NCBI RefSeq assembly: GCF_001704115.1
Contig: NZ_CP016895.1
Span: 3,348,001-3,412,000 of the forward strand
Direction of reading: 5' to 3'
Origin: Acinetobacter larvae
GTDB taxonomy: Bacteria; Pseudomonadota; Gammaproteobacteria; Pseudomonadales; Moraxellaceae
DNA: 64,000 bases
Positions within the stretch are counted from its first letter, which is position 1. Each line of letters opens with the position of its first letter. A program made the translations under genes and the position numbers. Shown here piece by piece: positions 41,166-52,746 of the stretch. The notes under the pieces are model-generated. The model did no database searches. It saw only the letters and a list, made by a program, of their open reading frames with translations, and was not told the DNA's origin.

Positions 41166-42707
41166 TTAAGCTGCCATTTTCATCATATTGTGTGCTAAAG
41201 CATGTAATCCAAACTCTAAATTCACTTTTCGCATCCCTCTAAGCGTGAATCTCTTAAAGCCTCGATTCGACTTTATATGTCCAAACACCGGTTCAACTTC
41301 TATACTTCGTCGCTTACGCTTTTCGATTCCTTCTTCACTTAGTAAGCGTTCATACATTAACGTCCTGTAATGCTCTAAATGATGGTTTCTCTCAATTCGT
41401 CTATTGCCTTGGCTCTTATGGCAGCTACTTCTAAGCGGGCATCCTTCGCATCGCTGTGCCTCATAAATACTGATATGTTGAATGAATCCACTACTGGTTT
41501 TTGTTTGTTTATCTTTGATCTTCGTCATATGTTGTCCCATTGGGCAAACATAATAGTCATCAATCGCGTTGTAATGTAGATATTGCTTATTTTTTAAATT
41601 CTGTTTGGCTTTTTTACCACGTTGTTGACGACGTTCTAAGTCAAAGGTGCTGTATTTGATATACGCTAATAACCCTTGCTGTTCTAAATATTGATAGTTT
41701 TCCTCACTACCATAACCTGCATCAGCGGTAATAACTTCAAGTTCTTGAAACTGTTCTTCGCCATAAAGTTCACGCATTTGCTCTAAATGGGGCTTTAATG
41801 TAGGAAAGTCATTACTATTTTGATGCACGCTATAATTAACAATTACCTGATTTTCAGTGCTTATTTGAACATTATAACCAGCCTTAAGTTGACCATTTTT
41901 CATATGGTCTTCTTTCATCCGCATGAAAGTTGCATCATGGTCAGTCTTGCTATACGAATTGCGCCCATCAAGGATCTTTTCTTTTTCTTCGTAGTCTATT
42001 AGTCGATTCTTAAAGTTTTTTTTTACCGCACCTAATTTCTTTTTAGTCGCTTGATCCGGTTGAATCGAATGTTCATTCAAACGATCATCTATCGCTTTTA
42101 AAACTTGATCTATCGTATGCGATGATATTTCTGTGATTTCAAGCTTACTCGGCTCTTGATCGCCAACTTCGATTTGGTGAGCATACTTCCATAGTTCATC
42201 TAGCTGTTTAAGCATCTTAGCTTTGTTGGTTTTAATCGCATTACCCCACACAAAGGTGTAGCGATTGGCTTGTGCCTCAAGTTTGGTGCCATCTGTGTAA
42301 ATCTCTTTTAAAGTAATGACTCCTTCTTCAGCTAACATCAATACGATCTGTTTGAATATGTCTTTAAAGCATTGCTCTAACTTTGAATTTCTAAAGCGAT
42401 TAATCGTATTGTGATCAATAATGGTCATATTGCTTAACCACATGAAATTAATATTTTCACGTAGAGCTTTTTCGATTTTACGAGAGGAATAGGTATTGGT
42501 CATATAAGCGTAGACCATGATTTTAAGCATGAGTAGTGGGTGATAACCTGGTCGACCAGATTCATCATACGCATTTACTAATGGGCTACTGTCAATTTGA
42601 TCCAATACTTTATTCACTAAGCGAACAGGGTGTTTCTCAGGAATCAAGTCATCAAAGCTATGAGGAATTAAGTGAAGTTGGTTTTGGTGATATGTCTTTA
42701 TAGCCAT
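41166..42707 (-). CDS. IS1182-family transposase
   Basis: A 513-aa DDE transposase, full length for the family. The N-terminal part (HSFDDLIPEKHPVRLVNKVL, YHPLLMLKIMVYAYMTNTYSSRKIE) is the DUF772-type domain. Catalytic acids are likely in IYTDGTKLEAQANRYTFVWG, EVITADAGYGSEENY and VEPVFGHIKSNRGFKRF. A CEGCPLRSSC Cys block lies before the last motif. The frame has no stops or shifts, so the element may still move. Confidence 0.93.
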   Translation of the reverse strand: MAIKTYHQNQLHLIPHSFDDLIPEKHPVRLVNKVLDQIDSSPLVNAYDESGRPGYHPLLMLKIMVYAYMTNTYSSRKIEKALRENINFMWLSNMTIIDHNTINRFRNSKLEQCFKDIFKQIVLMLAEEGVITLKEIYTDGTKLEAQANRYTFVWGNAIKTNKAKMLKQLDELWKYAHQIEVGDQEPSKLEITEISSHTIDQVLKAIDDRLNEHSIQPDQATKKKLGAVKKNFKNRLIDYEEKEKILDGRNSYSKTDHDATFMRMKEDHMKNGQLKAGYNVQISTENQVIVNYSVHQNSNDFPTLKPHLEQMRELYGEEQFQELEVITADAGYGSEENYQYLEQQGLLAYIKYSTFDLERRQQRGKKAKQNLKNKQYLHYNAIDDYYVCPMGQHMTKIKDKQTKTSSGFIQHISIYEAQRCEGCPLRSSCHKSQGNRRIERNHHLEHYRTLMYERLLSEEGIEKRKRRSIEVEPVFGHIKSNRGFKRFTLRGMRKVNLEFGLHALAHNMMKMAA

Positions 42708-42745
42708 CTTAAATATCCTTTTTTAAGATGGCTTAATTATACAGC

Positions 42746-42771
42746 AAAAAGGCTGCCTTTTGAGACAGCCT
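42746..42771 (-). terminator. Terminator hairpin in the right IS end, facing rpoC
   Basis: On the minus strand AGGCTG (42766-42771) pairs with CAGCCT (42750-42755) over a 10-nt loop, followed by a run of U (A at 42746-42750). It lies 22 bases after the rpoC stop and is the only terminator I see for the rpoBC transcript. Confidence 0.7.
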
Positions 42772-42792
42772 CTTTTAGATCTCAACTTAAAC

Positions 42793-45700
42793 TTAGAATT
42801 GTTCTTCGTTTAAAGCTTGAGAGAAAGCTTGGTCAACTTCAGAGAAGTCATTCGCCAATTCAAATTCAGCAGCTTCCGCTTCTTGGCGACGACGCTCAAG
42901 ATGGTATGCCAAACCTGTACCTGCAGGAATCAAACGACCCACAACAACGTTCTCTTTTAGACCACGTAGATCATCTTCTTTACCAGTGACAGCCGCTTCA
43001 GTTAACACACGTGTGGTTTCCTGGAACGATGCAGCGGAGATGAATGAGTCAGTTGACAACGATGCTTTGGTAATACCCATCAATTGACGTTCAAACTTCG
43101 CAGGGAACTTGTTTTGCGCATTAACAGCTTGGTTCTCTTGCACCACGCGGCTATAGTCAATTTGTTCGCCTTTGATAAAGCTACTGTCACCGCCATCGGT
43201 GATTTCAACTTTACGTAACATTTGACGCACAATGACTTCGATGTGCTTATCGTTGATTTTTACACCTTGTAAGCGATAGACGTCTTGTACTTCGTTTACG
43301 ATGTAGTTGGTCAACGCCACTTCACCTTTCAAGCGTAAGATGTCATGTGGGTTTTGTGGGCCGTCAGAAACAACCTCACCACGGTTAACATGCTCACCCT
43401 CGAACACGTTAATGGTACGCCATTTTGGAATTAGTTCTTCGTAAACTTCTGAACCATCATCCGGTGTAATCACTAAACGGTTCTTACCTTTGGTTTCTTT
43501 ACCAAAGCTCACGATACCAGACACTTCTGCCAAGATCGCATGCTCTTTGGGTTTACGTGCTTCGAACAAGTCAGCTACGCGTGGCAAACCACCGGTAATA
43601 TCACGGGTACGTGAAGTTTCTTGTGGTACACGACCAATAACGTCACCCACACCAATGGTTTCGCCATCACGGACGGTCACAATGGTATTTTGTGGCAAGA
43701 AGTAGAACTGTTCACCACCGTCTTGGGTATCCAATACAATCGCAGGACGTAAATCTTTACCAGATACTGGACGTGCAGTCACTGGTAGGATCTCAACAGT
43801 GGTCATACCTGTTGCATCATCCGTTTTAGAGGTCGCAGTCACACCATCAGCAATTTGGCTGAAACGTGCTTTACCTGCAACTTCTGTAACCAATGGATGG
43901 GTATGTGGATCCCATGTCGCAACGATACCGCCTGCTTCTACTGCTTCGCCATCTTTCAACAAGATAGACGCACCGTATGGCAGTTTATAACGTTCGCGTT
44001 CACGACCTAGATCATCCGCAATACCGATTTCACCTGAACGGGAAACAGATACCAAGTGACCTTTGGCATGTTGTACAGTTTTAACGTTATGGAAACGTAC
44101 TGTACCTTTGTTACGCACTTGTACGCTATTGGCAGCAGAAGTTCGGCTTGCCGCACCACCGACGTGGAATGTACGCATGGTTAACTGGGTACCCGGTTCA
44201 CCAATTGATTGTGCCGCCATTACCCCGACAGATTCACCTGGGTTTACCAAGTGACCACGTGCCAAGTCACGACCATAACATTTAGCACAAACACCGAAGG
44301 TGGATTCACAGCTCACCACTGAACGTACTTTGACTTCATCGACACCGGCATCTTCAAGTTCCGCTGCGATTTTCTCATCAATGAGCGTACCACGCGGTAA
44401 CACCACTTCATCATCAACAGCACGACGTACATCTTCGGCAGTTACACGACCCAATACGCGGTCACGTAACGCTTCGATTACATCACCACCTTGAATCAAT
44501 GGGGTCATCACTAGACCTTCATTGGTGCCACAATCTGGCTCAGTAATCACCAAGTCTTGTGCCACGTCCACCAAACGACGGGTTAAATAACCAGAGTTCG
44601 CGGTTTTCAATGCGGTATCGGCCAAACCTTTACGCGCACCGTGTGTCGAAATAAAGTACTGCAGTACGGTTAAGCCTTCACGGAAGTTGGCTTTAATTGG
44701 GGTTTCAATGATCGAACCATCTGGTTTCGCCATCAAACCACGCATCCCCGCAAGCTGACGAATCTGCGCCGCACTACCACGGGCACCAGAGTCAGACATC
44801 ATGTAGATGCTGTTGAACGATTTTTGTTTCTCGTCTTCACCCTGTTTGTTTTTCACAGTGGTATAAGACAAGTTGTCCATCATCGCTTTGGCAACTTGGT
44901 CGTTGGTACGTGCCCAAATATCGACCACTTTGTTATAACGTTCACCCGCGGTTACAAAGCCTTGTTCAAACTGATGTTCAATTTCACGCACTTCAGCTTC
45001 AGCTTTGTCAATAATTGCTTGTTTCTGTGGCGGAATAACCATGTCTTCCATACCAACCGATACACCAGAACGGGTTGCTTGGCGGAAGCCGAGGTACATC
45101 AATTGGTCAGCAAAGATAACTGTATCTTTTAAGCCCAATTTACGATAACAAGAGTTGATCAGCTTAGAGATGTTCTTTTTGGTCATCTCAATGTTAATTT
45201 GTTGGAAATCCATCCCTTCAGGAACAACTTCCCACAACAAACAACGACCTGGTGTGGTTTCTACCACAATGGTTTGTTGCTCACGTTCACCTTGCTCATT
45301 GATCACCGTTTGGTGTACACGTGCTTTTACACGCGCATGTAAATCAACTTGACCTGTTGCCAAGGCACGGTTTACTTCGTGAGTATCGGCAAATACCATG
45401 CCTTCACCTTTGGCATTGACTGCATCACGTGTGATGTAATACAAGCCCAAGACCACGTCCTGAGAAGGTACGATAATTGGCTCACCATTGGCTGGTGACA
45501 AGATGTTATTGGTTGACATCATCAATGCACGCGCTTCAAGCTGAGCTTCAAGCGTCAATGGTACGTGTACCGCCATTTGGTCACCGTCAAAGTCGGCGTT
45601 AAATGCGGCACATACCAAAGGATGCAGACGAATTGCTTTACCTTCAATTAAGATCGGTTCAAATGCTTGTAGACCCAAACGGTGCAAAGTCGGTGCACGG

Positions 45701-46986
45701 TTTAACATCACAGGATGTTGACGAATCACAGAGGCTAACACGTCCCATACTTCTGGTGTTTCACGCTCAACCATTTTCTTCGCAGCTTTAATGGTGGTTG
45801 CTTGACCAGAGGCTTGTAGTTTGGCAAAAATAAATGGTTTGAACAGTTCAAGCGCCATTTTTTTCGGTAAACCACATTGATGTAAACGTAGGTTTGGACC
45901 AACGGTAATGACCGAACGACCAGAGTAGTCAACACGTTTACCGAGCAAGTTTTGACGGAAACGACCTTGTTTACCTTTGATCATGTCTGCCAAAGATTTC
46001 AATGGACGTTTGTTCGAACCGGTAATGGCACGACCACGACGACCGTTATCTAACAAGGCATCGACTGATTCTTGCAACATCCGTTTTTCGTTACGCACAA
46101 TAATATCTGGCGCAGCAAGATCAAGTAGACGTTTGAGACGGTTGTTACGGTTAATCACGCGACGATACAAATCGTTCAAGTCAGAAGTCGCAAAACGACC
46201 GCCTTCTAGCGGTACCAATGGACGTAAGTCTGGTGGAAGTACTGGTAGTACATTCATCACCATCCATTCTGGCTTGTTATTTGAGTCTTTGAATGCTTCC
46301 ATCAATTTCAAACGTTTAGACGCTTTTTTCAGCTTCGTCTCAGACGTTGTTTGTGGAATTTCTTCACGTAAACGAGAAATTTCAGCTTCAAGATCAATGT
46401 CTTTTAACAAATCTTGAACCGCTTCAGCACCCATTTTCGCTGTGAATTCATCACCATGCTCTTCAAGCGCAGCGAAGTATTCTTCATCATTCAATAACTG
46501 GTTTTTCTCAAGTGGTGTCATACCAGGATCGGTCACCACATAAGATTCGAAATACAGAACACGTTCAATATCACGCAACGTCATATCGAGTAATAGACCG
46601 ATACGGCTAGGCAATGATTTTAAGAACCAAATGTGTGCAACAGGAGATGCCAACTCAATATGGCCCATGCGCTCACGACGTACTTTTGCGGTAGTGACTT
46701 CAACGCCACATTTTTCACAAATTACGCCTTTGTATTTCATGCGCTTGTATTTACCACACAAGCATTCATAATCTTTTACTGGACCAAAAATCTTGGCACA
46801 GAACAAACCATCACGTTCAGGTTTAAAAGTACGATAGTTAATGGTTTCCGGTTTTTTTACTTCACCGTGAGACCATGACTTAATCATTTCTGGTGACGCA
46901 AGACCAATACGAATACGGTCAAATTCAACTGGTGTATAACCCTCTGAATCCGTCTTTTTACGCATGATATCGAGCAAGTCTTTCAA
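42793..46986 (-). CDS. rpoC: DNA-directed RNA polymerase subunit beta-prime
   Basis: 1,397 aa, the normal length for this genus. It forms the catalytic core of RNA polymerase with RpoB. It has the N-terminal zinc site ([20 protein letters not shown]), the absolutely conserved [15 protein letters not shown] that binds the catalytic magnesium, the bridge-helix/trigger-loop region ([29 protein letters not shown]-like [11 protein letters not shown]) and the second zinc site ([15 protein letters not shown]). No frame damage. It follows rpoB after a 124-bp gap containing a long hairpin. The IS1182 element begins just past its stop. Confidence 0.99.
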   Translation of the reverse strand: MKDLLDIMRKKTDSEGYTPVEFDRIRIGLASPEMIKSWSHGEVKKPETINYRTFKPERDGLFCAKIFGPVKDYECLCGKYKRMKYKGVICEKCGVEVTTAKVRRERMGHIELASPVAHIWFLKSLPSRIGLLLDMTLRDIERVLYFESYVVTDPGMTPLEKNQLLNDEEYFAALEEHGDEFTAKMGAEAVQDLLKDIDLEAEISRLREEIPQTTSETKLKKASKRLKLMEAFKDSNNKPEWMVMNVLPVLPPDLRPLVPLEGGRFATSDLNDLYRRVINRNNRLKRLLDLAAPDIIVRNEKRMLQESVDALLDNGRRGRAITGSNKRPLKSLADMIKGKQGRFRQNLLGKRVDYSGRSVITVGPNLRLHQCGLPKKMALELFKPFIFAKLQASGQATTIKAAKKMVERETPEVWDVLASVIRQHPVMLNRAPTLHRLGLQAFEPILIEGKAIRLHPLVCAAFNADFDGDQMAVHVPLTLEAQLEARALMMSTNNILSPANGEPIIVPSQDVVLGLYYITRDAVNAKGEGMVFADTHEVNRALATGQVDLHARVKARVHQTVINEQGEREQQTIVVETTPGRCLLWEVVPEGMDFQQINIEMTKKNISKLINSCYRKLGLKDTVIFADQLMYLGFRQATRSGVSVGMEDMVIPPQKQAIIDKAEAEVREIEHQFEQGFVTAGERYNKVVDIWARTNDQVAKAMMDNLSYTTVKNKQGEDEKQKSFNSIYMMSDSGARGSAAQIRQLAGMRGLMAKPDGSIIETPIKANFREGLTVLQYFISTHGARKGLADTALKTANSGYLTRRLVDVAQDLVITEPDCGTNEGLVMTPLIQGGDVIEALRDRVLGRVTAEDVRRAVDDEVVLPRGTLIDEKIAAELEDAGVDEVKVRSVVSCESTFGVCAKCYGRDLARGHLVNPGESVGVMAAQSIGEPGTQLTMRTFHVGGAASRTSAANSVQVRNKGTVRFHNVKTVQHAKGHLVSVSRSGEIGIADDLGRERERYKLPYGASILLKDGEAVEAGGIVATWDPHTHPLVTEVAGKARFSQIADGVTATSKTDDATGMTTVEILPVTARPVSGKDLRPAIVLDTQDGGEQFYFLPQNTIVTVRDGETIGVGDVIGRVPQETSRTRDITGGLPRVADLFEARKPKEHAILAEVSGIVSFGKETKGKNRLVITPDDGSEVYEELIPKWRTINVFEGEHVNRGEVVSDGPQNPHDILRLKGEVALTNYIVNEVQDVYRLQGVKINDKHIEVIVRQMLRKVEITDGGDSSFIKGEQIDYSRVVQENQAVNAQNKFPAKFERQLMGITKASLSTDSFISAASFQETTRVLTEAAVTGKEDDLRGLKENVVVGRLIPAGTGLAYHLERRRQEAEAAEFELANDFSEVDQAFSQALNEEQF

Positions 46987-47058
46987 TTTTTTTCTCCGTG
47001 TGTTGAGAAATAAACACTTCCCAACTGGGTCACAAATATTGTTTTTTCACTGAAAAAT

Positions 47059-47094
47059 CTCCCTTGTCTGCGCTTATAAGCGCACACAAGGGAG
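47059..47094 (-). terminator. Long hairpin between rpoB and rpoC (attenuator or processing site)
   Basis: The 36-nt sequence folds fully: CTCCCTTGT (47059-47067) with ACAAGGGAG (47086-47094), one C-C mismatch, and an inner palindrome TGCGCTTATAAGCGCA (47069-47084). On the minus strand ATTTTTC follows, giving a terminator-like shape inside an essential operon. Confidence 0.7.
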
Positions 47095-47110
47095 TTGAGG
47101 TTATGACAAA

Positions 47111-50100
47111 TTAGTCACCATTTTTCAGTTCAATGTTGATACCTAAAGAACGGATCTCCTTGGTCAATACGTTGAATGACTCAGGCATGCCCGGATCCAT
47201 ATAATGGTTACCATCTACAATATTCTTATAGATGCGGGTACGACCTTCGACGTCATCCGACTTGACAGTTAGCATCTCTTGCAAGGTATATGCCGCGCCA
47301 TATGCTTCAAGTGCCCAGACCTCCATCTCACCGAAACGCTGACCACCGAATTGTGCTTTACCACCCAATGGCTGCTGTGTAACAAGTGAGTAAGAACCTG
47401 TTGAACGCGCATGCATTTTGTCATCCACCAAGTGGTTCAATTTCAGCATGTACATATAACCAACAGTTACTGGACGGTCAAAACGTTCACCAGTACGTCC
47501 ATCATATAAAACAGTTTGCCCTGAACGTGGCAATTCAGCGAGTTCGAGCAATTCTTTGATTTGACCTTCTTCTGCACCATCAAATACTGGTGTAGCAAGT
47601 GGTACACCGGCACGCAAGTTACCAGACAACTTCAGAATTTCTTCATCGGTCAGGCTATCGAGCTGCTCTTGTTCACCACCTACTTTGTTGTAGATCTTGT
47701 CTAGGAATTCACGTAGTTCAGCAATGGTACGTTGTTGTTTGAGCATTTTATCAATTTGCTCACCCAAACCTTTGGCAGCCAAACCTAGATGTGTTTCCAA
47801 AATCTGACCCACGTTCATACGTGAAGGTACACCGAGCGGGTTTAATACCACGTCTACAGGTACACCATTGATATCATGCGGCATATCTTCTACAGGAAGG
47901 ATGTTTGACACCACACCCTTGTTCCCGTGACGACCCGCCATTTTATCACCAGGTTGGATACGACGTTTTACTGCCAAATACACTTTAACAACTTTCAATA
48001 CGCCAGAAGTCAGCTCATCACCCGTAGATAATTTGCGTTTTTTCTCAGCGAATTTTTCATCAATCTCAGCACTCTTTTCTTTTAAGAATACTTGGATTTG
48101 TGTTAAGCGTTCAGCAATCGCTTCATCACTAGGTTGGATTTCAAGTAGATCAACCAACTCAAGGTCAGATAACAAGTTTTCGCTGAGTACATCACCACGT
48201 TTAGTACGACCACCGCCATTTGACTGTTGGTCTTTTAACAAACGAATAATTCGTTCACGTGCCGCTTCTTCGAAGATTTTGTATTCTTCTTTCAAGTCTT
48301 TACGATACGAATCTAATTGAGATTTCTCAATCGCCTGAGCACGTTCGTCTTTTTCAATTCCGTCACGGGTAAAGACTTGTACGTCAATCACAGTACCTTT
48401 GGTGCCAGATGGAACACGTAAAGAAGAATCTTTCACGTCAGCCGCTTTTTCACCAAAGATGGCGCGCAATAGTTTTTCTTCTGGGGTTAATTGTGTTTCA
48501 CCTTTAGGGGTTACTTTACCGACCAGAATATCGCCCGCTGTGACTTCAGCACCGATATACACAATACCGGATTCATCCAATTTAGACAGTGCTGCTTCAC
48601 CAACGTTTGGAATATCTGCAGTAATTTCTTCAGAACCCAATTTGGTATCACGTGCAACACATGACAATTCTTGAATGTGAATCGATGTTAAACGGTCTTC
48701 TTGTAACACACGTTCGGACAGTAAGATCGAGTCTTCGTAGTTATAGCCATTCCAAGTCATAAATGCGACACGCATGTTTTGACCCAGTGCTAATTCACCA
48801 CCATCAGTTGAAGGACCATCGGCAAGAACATCACCACGACCAACTTTATCACCCAAATTCACCAATACTTTTTGGTTAATACAGGTGTTTTGGTTAGAAC
48901 GGGTGTATTTGATCAAGTTATAGATATCAACGCCTGCTTCACCCGCAACCATCTCATCTTCATTGACGCGAATCACCACACGTGATGCATCAACATATTC
49001 GATCATACCGCCACGTTTAGCGATCACACACACACCAGAGTCGCGCGCAACGTGCGCTTCCATACCCGTACCGACCAAAGGCTTATCTGCCAATAAAGTA
49101 GGTACTGCTTGACGTTGCATGTTTGATCCCATCAAGGCACGGTTGGCGTCATCGTGCTCAAGGAATGGAATCAATGATGCTGCAACAGATACAACTTGCT
49201 GTGCAGAAACGTCCATATGCGTTACTTTTTCTGGCGGCATGCGTACAAATTCGCCTTGGTAACGTACAGAAACGAATTCTTCTGTTAAGTGGTTGCTCTC
49301 ATCCATTTCAGAGTCGGCTTGTGCAATCACAGTGCCCACTTCTTCAATTGCAGAAAGGTACTCAACCTCTTCCGTCACACGACCGTCAACCACTTTACGA
49401 TATGGCGTTTCTAAGAAACCGAAATCGTTAGCTTTGGCATATACCGACAACGAGTTGATCAAACCAATGTTTGGACCTTCCGGTGTTTCAATTGGACAAA
49501 CACGACCATAATGCGTTTGATGTACGTCACGTACCTCAAAGCCTGCACGCTCACGGGTTAAACCACCCGGTCCAAGTGCAGAAACACGACGTTTATGCGT
49601 GATTTCTGATAATGGGTTGTTTTGGTCCATGAACTGTGACAATTGGCTTGAACCAAAGAATTCTTTGATTGCAGCTGCAACAGGTTTCGCATTGATCAAA
49701 TCTTGTGGTGACAAGTTATCTGTTTCTGCTTGGCTTAAACGTTCTTTGACCGCACGTTCAACACGCACCAAACCAACACGGAATTGGTTTTCAGTCATTT
49801 CACCAACAGAACGAACACGACGGTTACCCAAGTGATCGATATCGTCGACTTCACCTTTACCGTTACGGATTTCAACCAGTGTTTTCAGTACATCAATGAT
49901 GTCATCATTCGACAAAATGCCTTCGACTTCACGTGATTTCTGATCTGTACCAACATCGTAAGGGCGACCCAAACGACGGTTAAACTTCATACGACCCACA
50001 GGCGATAAGTCATAACGCTCTGAAGAGAAGAATAAGTTATTGAATAGATTTTCTGCGGCTTCGTGTGTTGGTGGCTCACCTGGACGCATTACTTTGTAGA

Positions 50101-51199
50101 TTTCAACTAGCGCTTCAGCACGATCACGGGTTAAATCAGCACGTAGTGTATCTGCAACGAATGGACCACGGTCGATGTCGTTGGTAAATAGGATGTTAAA
50201 CTCTTTAACACCACCTTCAGCCAACTTCACCATCACTTCATGGCTCAGTACGGTATTGGCACTAATCACTTCACCATCACGTAAAGTAATGTCTTCTGCC
50301 GTGATGCGTTCATAGAGGTATTCATCTGGAACAGGAAGTTTGCTTAAACCTGCTGCTTCCATTTGACGAACATGGCGTGCGTTGATACGCTTACCTTGTT
50401 CTACAATGCTTTTGCCATCATTATCTACAATATCAAATTGCGCCATTTCGCCACGCAGACGCTCAGGCACTAAGTCAATTTGATAGCTTCCCATGTCCAC
50501 ATAGACCGGTACTTTCTCATAGAACATAGATAAGATTTGTTCATCATTATAATTGAGCGCACGTAAAATAACGGTTGCAAGCAATTTACGACGACGGTCA
50601 ATACGCACGTAGACCAAATCTTTGGCGTCAAATTCAAAGTCTAACCATGAACCACGGTAAGGAATAATACGCGCAGAGTACAGTACTTTACCGCTTGAGT
50701 GTGTTTTTCCTTTGTCGTGGTCAAAGAACACACCTGGTGAACGGTGTAATTGGGATACAATCACACGCTCTGTACCATTAATAACGAAAGTACCGTTATC
50801 TGTCATCAAAGGCATTTCGCCCATGTAGACTTCTTGTTCACGTACGTCTTTGATAGATTTTGTTTCGCGATCTTTGATGATCAGACGAATCTTAACGCGC
50901 ATTGGTGCCGCATAAGTTGAGCCGCGAAGAATACACTCACGTACATCAAACTCTGGTTTACCAAGACTATACTCAACAAATTCTAAAGCCGCATTGCCCG
51001 AATAACTTTCAATTGGAAATACTGAACGAAATGCGGCTTGGAGACCGATATCTTCGCGGTTTTTTGGCGTTTTGCCATCTTGCAAGAATGTTCGGTACGA
51101 GTCGACTTGTATCGCGAGCAAGTACGGAGCATCCATCACTTGGGGCAATTTACCAAAATTCTTACGGATCCGTTTTTTTTCGGTATATGAGTAAGCCAT
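47111..51199 (-). CDS. rpoB: DNA-directed RNA polymerase subunit beta
   Basis: 1,362 aa, full length. The rifampicin-binding cluster reads [20 protein letters not shown] then ALGPGGL, with the wild-type residues at the usual resistance positions (the D, H and S of E. coli 516, 526 and 531). Other core blocks include [30 protein letters not shown] and the C-terminal [20 protein letters not shown]. It lies downstream of rplJL, after an attenuator-like double hairpin. Confidence 0.99.
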   Translation of the reverse strand: MAYSYTEKKRIRKNFGKLPQVMDAPYLLAIQVDSYRTFLQDGKTPKNREDIGLQAAFRSVFPIESYSGNAALEFVEYSLGKPEFDVRECILRGSTYAAPMRVKIRLIIKDRETKSIKDVREQEVYMGEMPLMTDNGTFVINGTERVIVSQLHRSPGVFFDHDKGKTHSSGKVLYSARIIPYRGSWLDFEFDAKDLVYVRIDRRRKLLATVILRALNYNDEQILSMFYEKVPVYVDMGSYQIDLVPERLRGEMAQFDIVDNDGKSIVEQGKRINARHVRQMEAAGLSKLPVPDEYLYERITAEDITLRDGEVISANTVLSHEVMVKLAEGGVKEFNILFTNDIDRGPFVADTLRADLTRDRAEALVEIYKVMRPGEPPTHEAAENLFNNLFFSSERYDLSPVGRMKFNRRLGRPYDVGTDQKSREVEGILSNDDIIDVLKTLVEIRNGKGEVDDIDHLGNRRVRSVGEMTENQFRVGLVRVERAVKERLSQAETDNLSPQDLINAKPVAAAIKEFFGSSQLSQFMDQNNPLSEITHKRRVSALGPGGLTRERAGFEVRDVHQTHYGRVCPIETPEGPNIGLINSLSVYAKANDFGFLETPYRKVVDGRVTEEVEYLSAIEEVGTVIAQADSEMDESNHLTEEFVSVRYQGEFVRMPPEKVTHMDVSAQQVVSVAASLIPFLEHDDANRALMGSNMQRQAVPTLLADKPLVGTGMEAHVARDSGVCVIAKRGGMIEYVDASRVVIRVNEDEMVAGEAGVDIYNLIKYTRSNQNTCINQKVLVNLGDKVGRGDVLADGPSTDGGELALGQNMRVAFMTWNGYNYEDSILLSERVLQEDRLTSIHIQELSCVARDTKLGSEEITADIPNVGEAALSKLDESGIVYIGAEVTAGDILVGKVTPKGETQLTPEEKLLRAIFGEKAADVKDSSLRVPSGTKGTVIDVQVFTRDGIEKDERAQAIEKSQLDSYRKDLKEEYKIFEEAARERIIRLLKDQQSNGGGRTKRGDVLSENLLSDLELVDLLEIQPSDEAIAERLTQIQVFLKEKSAEIDEKFAEKKRKLSTGDELTSGVLKVVKVYLAVKRRIQPGDKMAGRHGNKGVVSNILPVEDMPHDINGVPVDVVLNPLGVPSRMNVGQILETHLGLAAKGLGEQIDKMLKQQRTIAELREFLDKIYNKVGGEQEQLDSLTDEEILKLSGNLRAGVPLATPVFDGAEEGQIKELLELAELPRSGQTVLYDGRTGERFDRPVTVGYMYMLKLNHLVDDKMHARSTGSYSLVTQQPLGGKAQFGGQRFGEMEVWALEAYGAAYTLQEMLTVKSDDVEGRTRIYKNIVDGNHYMDPGMPESFNVLTKEIRSLGINIELKNGD

Positions 51200-51432
51200 C
51201 TGGAGTCCTCGGAAAGTAAAACCAAGCCCGCCTGCAGAACGGACTTAGAAGGAATTACGCAGGTCGATATGACCACCACCTTTTACAAATGCTGCAATGT
51301 TCAGTGGTATAAAACGCTTAGCAATATTTTAAAAAACTGAAAATATTGCTAAGCGTTTGATTTATAATGCTTATTTAAAAAATTGCCACAACAATGCCGT
51401 GCAATTCAAAATCGAGCCGATTATTGTAACGC
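51200..51432 (-). other. rplL-rpoB spacer
   Basis: Transcribed spacer between the hairpins after rplL and the rpoB start. It holds no gene. Short AT-rich repeats of an AGCAATATTTT-like motif (near 51329-51353) can pair locally. Confidence 0.5.
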
Positions 51433-51463
51433 AAAAAGGCTGATGACCCAAGAGCCATCAGCC
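51433..51463 (-). terminator. rplL-rpoB attenuator
   Basis: On the minus strand an 8-bp stem (GGCTGATG with CATCAGCC; 51456-51463 and 51438-51445) with a 10-nt loop is followed by five U. E. coli has a partial terminator at the same place, lowering rpoBC relative to ribosomal protein synthesis. Confidence 0.8.
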
Positions 51464-51470
51464 AATTTTT

Positions 51471-51497
51471 GGAGTCGTTTTGAAAAAAAACGACTCC
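51471..51497 (-). other. Hairpin after rplL, possible RNase processing site
   Basis: GGAGTCGTTTT (51471-51481) pairs with AAAACGACTCC (51487-51497) over a 5-nt loop, directly after the rplL stop and before the attenuator. E. coli has an RNase III site in this spacer; function here is inferred. Confidence 0.55.
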
Positions 51498-51505
51498 TTA
51501 AGAAA

Positions 51506-51877
51506 TTACTTAAGTGTAACAGCTGCGCCAGCTTCTTCAAGTTTTTTCTTAAGCTCTTCACCTTCTTCTTTAGAAACGCCTTCTTTAATAACAGAAGGAG
51601 CGCCTTCAACAAGGTCTTTTGCTTCTTTAAGACCAAGGCCAGTAGCTTCACGTACTGCTTTAATTACAGCAACTTTGTTCGCACCGAAAGAAGTCAATTC
51701 AACATTGAATTCTGATTGCTCTTCAGCAGCAGCACCAGCCGCGCCAGGAGCAGCAGCTACAGCAACTGCAGCAGCAGATACATTGAATTTTTCTTCGAAA
51801 GCAGAGATTAATTCAACAAGTTCAAGAACAGTTTTTTCAGCAACTGCATTTAAGATTTCTTCGTTAGTTAAAGCCAT
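51506..51877 (-). CDS. rplL: 50S ribosomal protein L7/L12
   Basis: 123 aa. It forms the multi-copy stalk of the 50S subunit that recruits translation GTPases. It has the N-terminal dimerisation part (about 1-35), an Ala/Gly-rich hinge (about 36-53) and the C-terminal domain with [27 protein letters not shown]. It follows rplJ with 48 bp between, with GGAG upstream of the start. Confidence 0.98.
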   Translation of the reverse strand: MALTNEEILNAVAEKTVLELVELISAFEEKFNVSAAAVAVAAAPGAAGAAAEEQSEFNVELTSFGANKVAVIKAVREATGLGLKEAKDLVEGAPSVIKEGVSKEEGEELKKKLEEAGAAVTLK

Positions 51878-51925
51878 GAGATAAACTCCAAATGGATATT
51901 GAATGGTGTGAAATAAAATGTGCGA

Positions 51926-52432
51926 TTAAGCAGCTTCTTGCTCGTTTTTCTCTTTGAGTGCTGTAAGTAGGCGACCCAATTTTGAAACAGGAGCTTGAAG
52001 AACATTGGCAAGCATAGTAAGTGCTTTCTCTTGGTTCGGAAGGTTAGCAATTGTACTAACTTCAGCACCTTGATAAATTTTGCCATCGAATGCAGCAGCT
52101 TTTAATTCAAAGGCTTTGTTTGTTTTTGCAAAGTCTTCAAATACGCGTGCAGCAGCACCCATGTCATCTTCAGAAGTTGATAAACCGATGATTGTTGGAC
52201 CAGTCAAGGTGTCGTTCAAGATATCGAATTGAGTACCTTCAAACGCACGTTTCGCCAAAGTGTTACGAACAATACGTAAATAAACACCTGCTTGACGAGC
52301 TTGAACACGCAATTCAGTCAATTGCGTAACGTTCAAACCTTGGTAGTCAGCAACAACAGCAGAGAAAGCAGTTGAAGCAGCAGTATTTACCGCAGCAACG
52401 ATCTCTTTTTTGTCCTCTAAACGAAGAGCCAT
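51926..52432 (-). CDS. rplJ: 50S ribosomal protein L10
   Basis: 168 aa. It anchors L7/L12 dimers to the ribosome and represses its own operon by binding the leader. ATG 52432 is chosen because GGAGG lies 8 bases upstream and MALRLEDKKEIVAAVN is the usual N-terminus; an in-frame start at 52498 is too early. The C-terminal helix that binds L7/L12 is present (PVSKLGRLLTALKEKNEQEA). Confidence 0.98.
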   Translation of the reverse strand: MALRLEDKKEIVAAVNTAASTAFSAVVADYQGLNVTQLTELRVQARQAGVYLRIVRNTLAKRAFEGTQFDILNDTLTGPTIIGLSTSEDDMGAAARVFEDFAKTNKAFELKAAAFDGKIYQGAEVSTIANLPNQEKALTMLANVLQAPVSKLGRLLTALKEKNEQEAA

Positions 52433-52746
52433 TGTAAAACCTCCTAATGGTGATTCATGCATCCGCAAAGATGCACTCCCAGTTCTTAAGCCAATCACTT
52501 GACTTAAACGCGGAGGAGGAATAAATCACACCACCGCGTCTACTCAGGAAATATTAAGTAGCCAATGCGAACATCAGTTACTCCTGAGGTCTTTGACGCT
52601 GATAAATATACATTTATCAATTCAAAGCTTGCCCAAACAAGAAACAGCACAACTTTAAAAGTTTGCCCGAACAGTGCGAATCATAAACATGCTTCTGCTC
52701 TATTCATCCTTGGTTTAGGACTTTAAAATTCTTGCAAACGTTAAAC
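52433..52746 (-). promoter_or_regulatory. rplJL leader (L10 autoregulation region)
   Basis: A 314-nt untranslated leader between rplA and rplJ. A clear hairpin TGCATC/GATGCA lies at 52458-52475, close to the ribosome-binding site, and TTAAG/CTTAA pairs lie just upstream. Leaders at this place bind the L10-L7/L12 complex to repress translation; here the role is inferred from position and structure. Confidence 0.55.

Larger units (their letters stand above)
41031..42777 (-). mobile_element. IS1182-family insertion sequence, apparently complete
   Basis: About 1.75 kb bounded by inverted ends TAAAAGAGGCTGTC (41031-41044) and GACAGCCTCTTTTA (42764-42777). It holds one intact transposase gene. No clear target duplication is visible at the edges. 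It is inserted between pqiC and rpoC, only 15 bp past the rpoC stop codon. Both ends carry terminator-like hairpins. Confidence 0.88.

Noticed and set aside
42793..51199. Plus-strand open frames opposite rpoB and rpoC
   Set aside because: They arise from codon bias of the two large genes on the other strand and have no independent support.
51506..51884. Plus-strand 134-aa frame over rplL
   Set aside because: It is the antisense of the Ala/Glu/Lys-rich L7/L12 gene and has no support.
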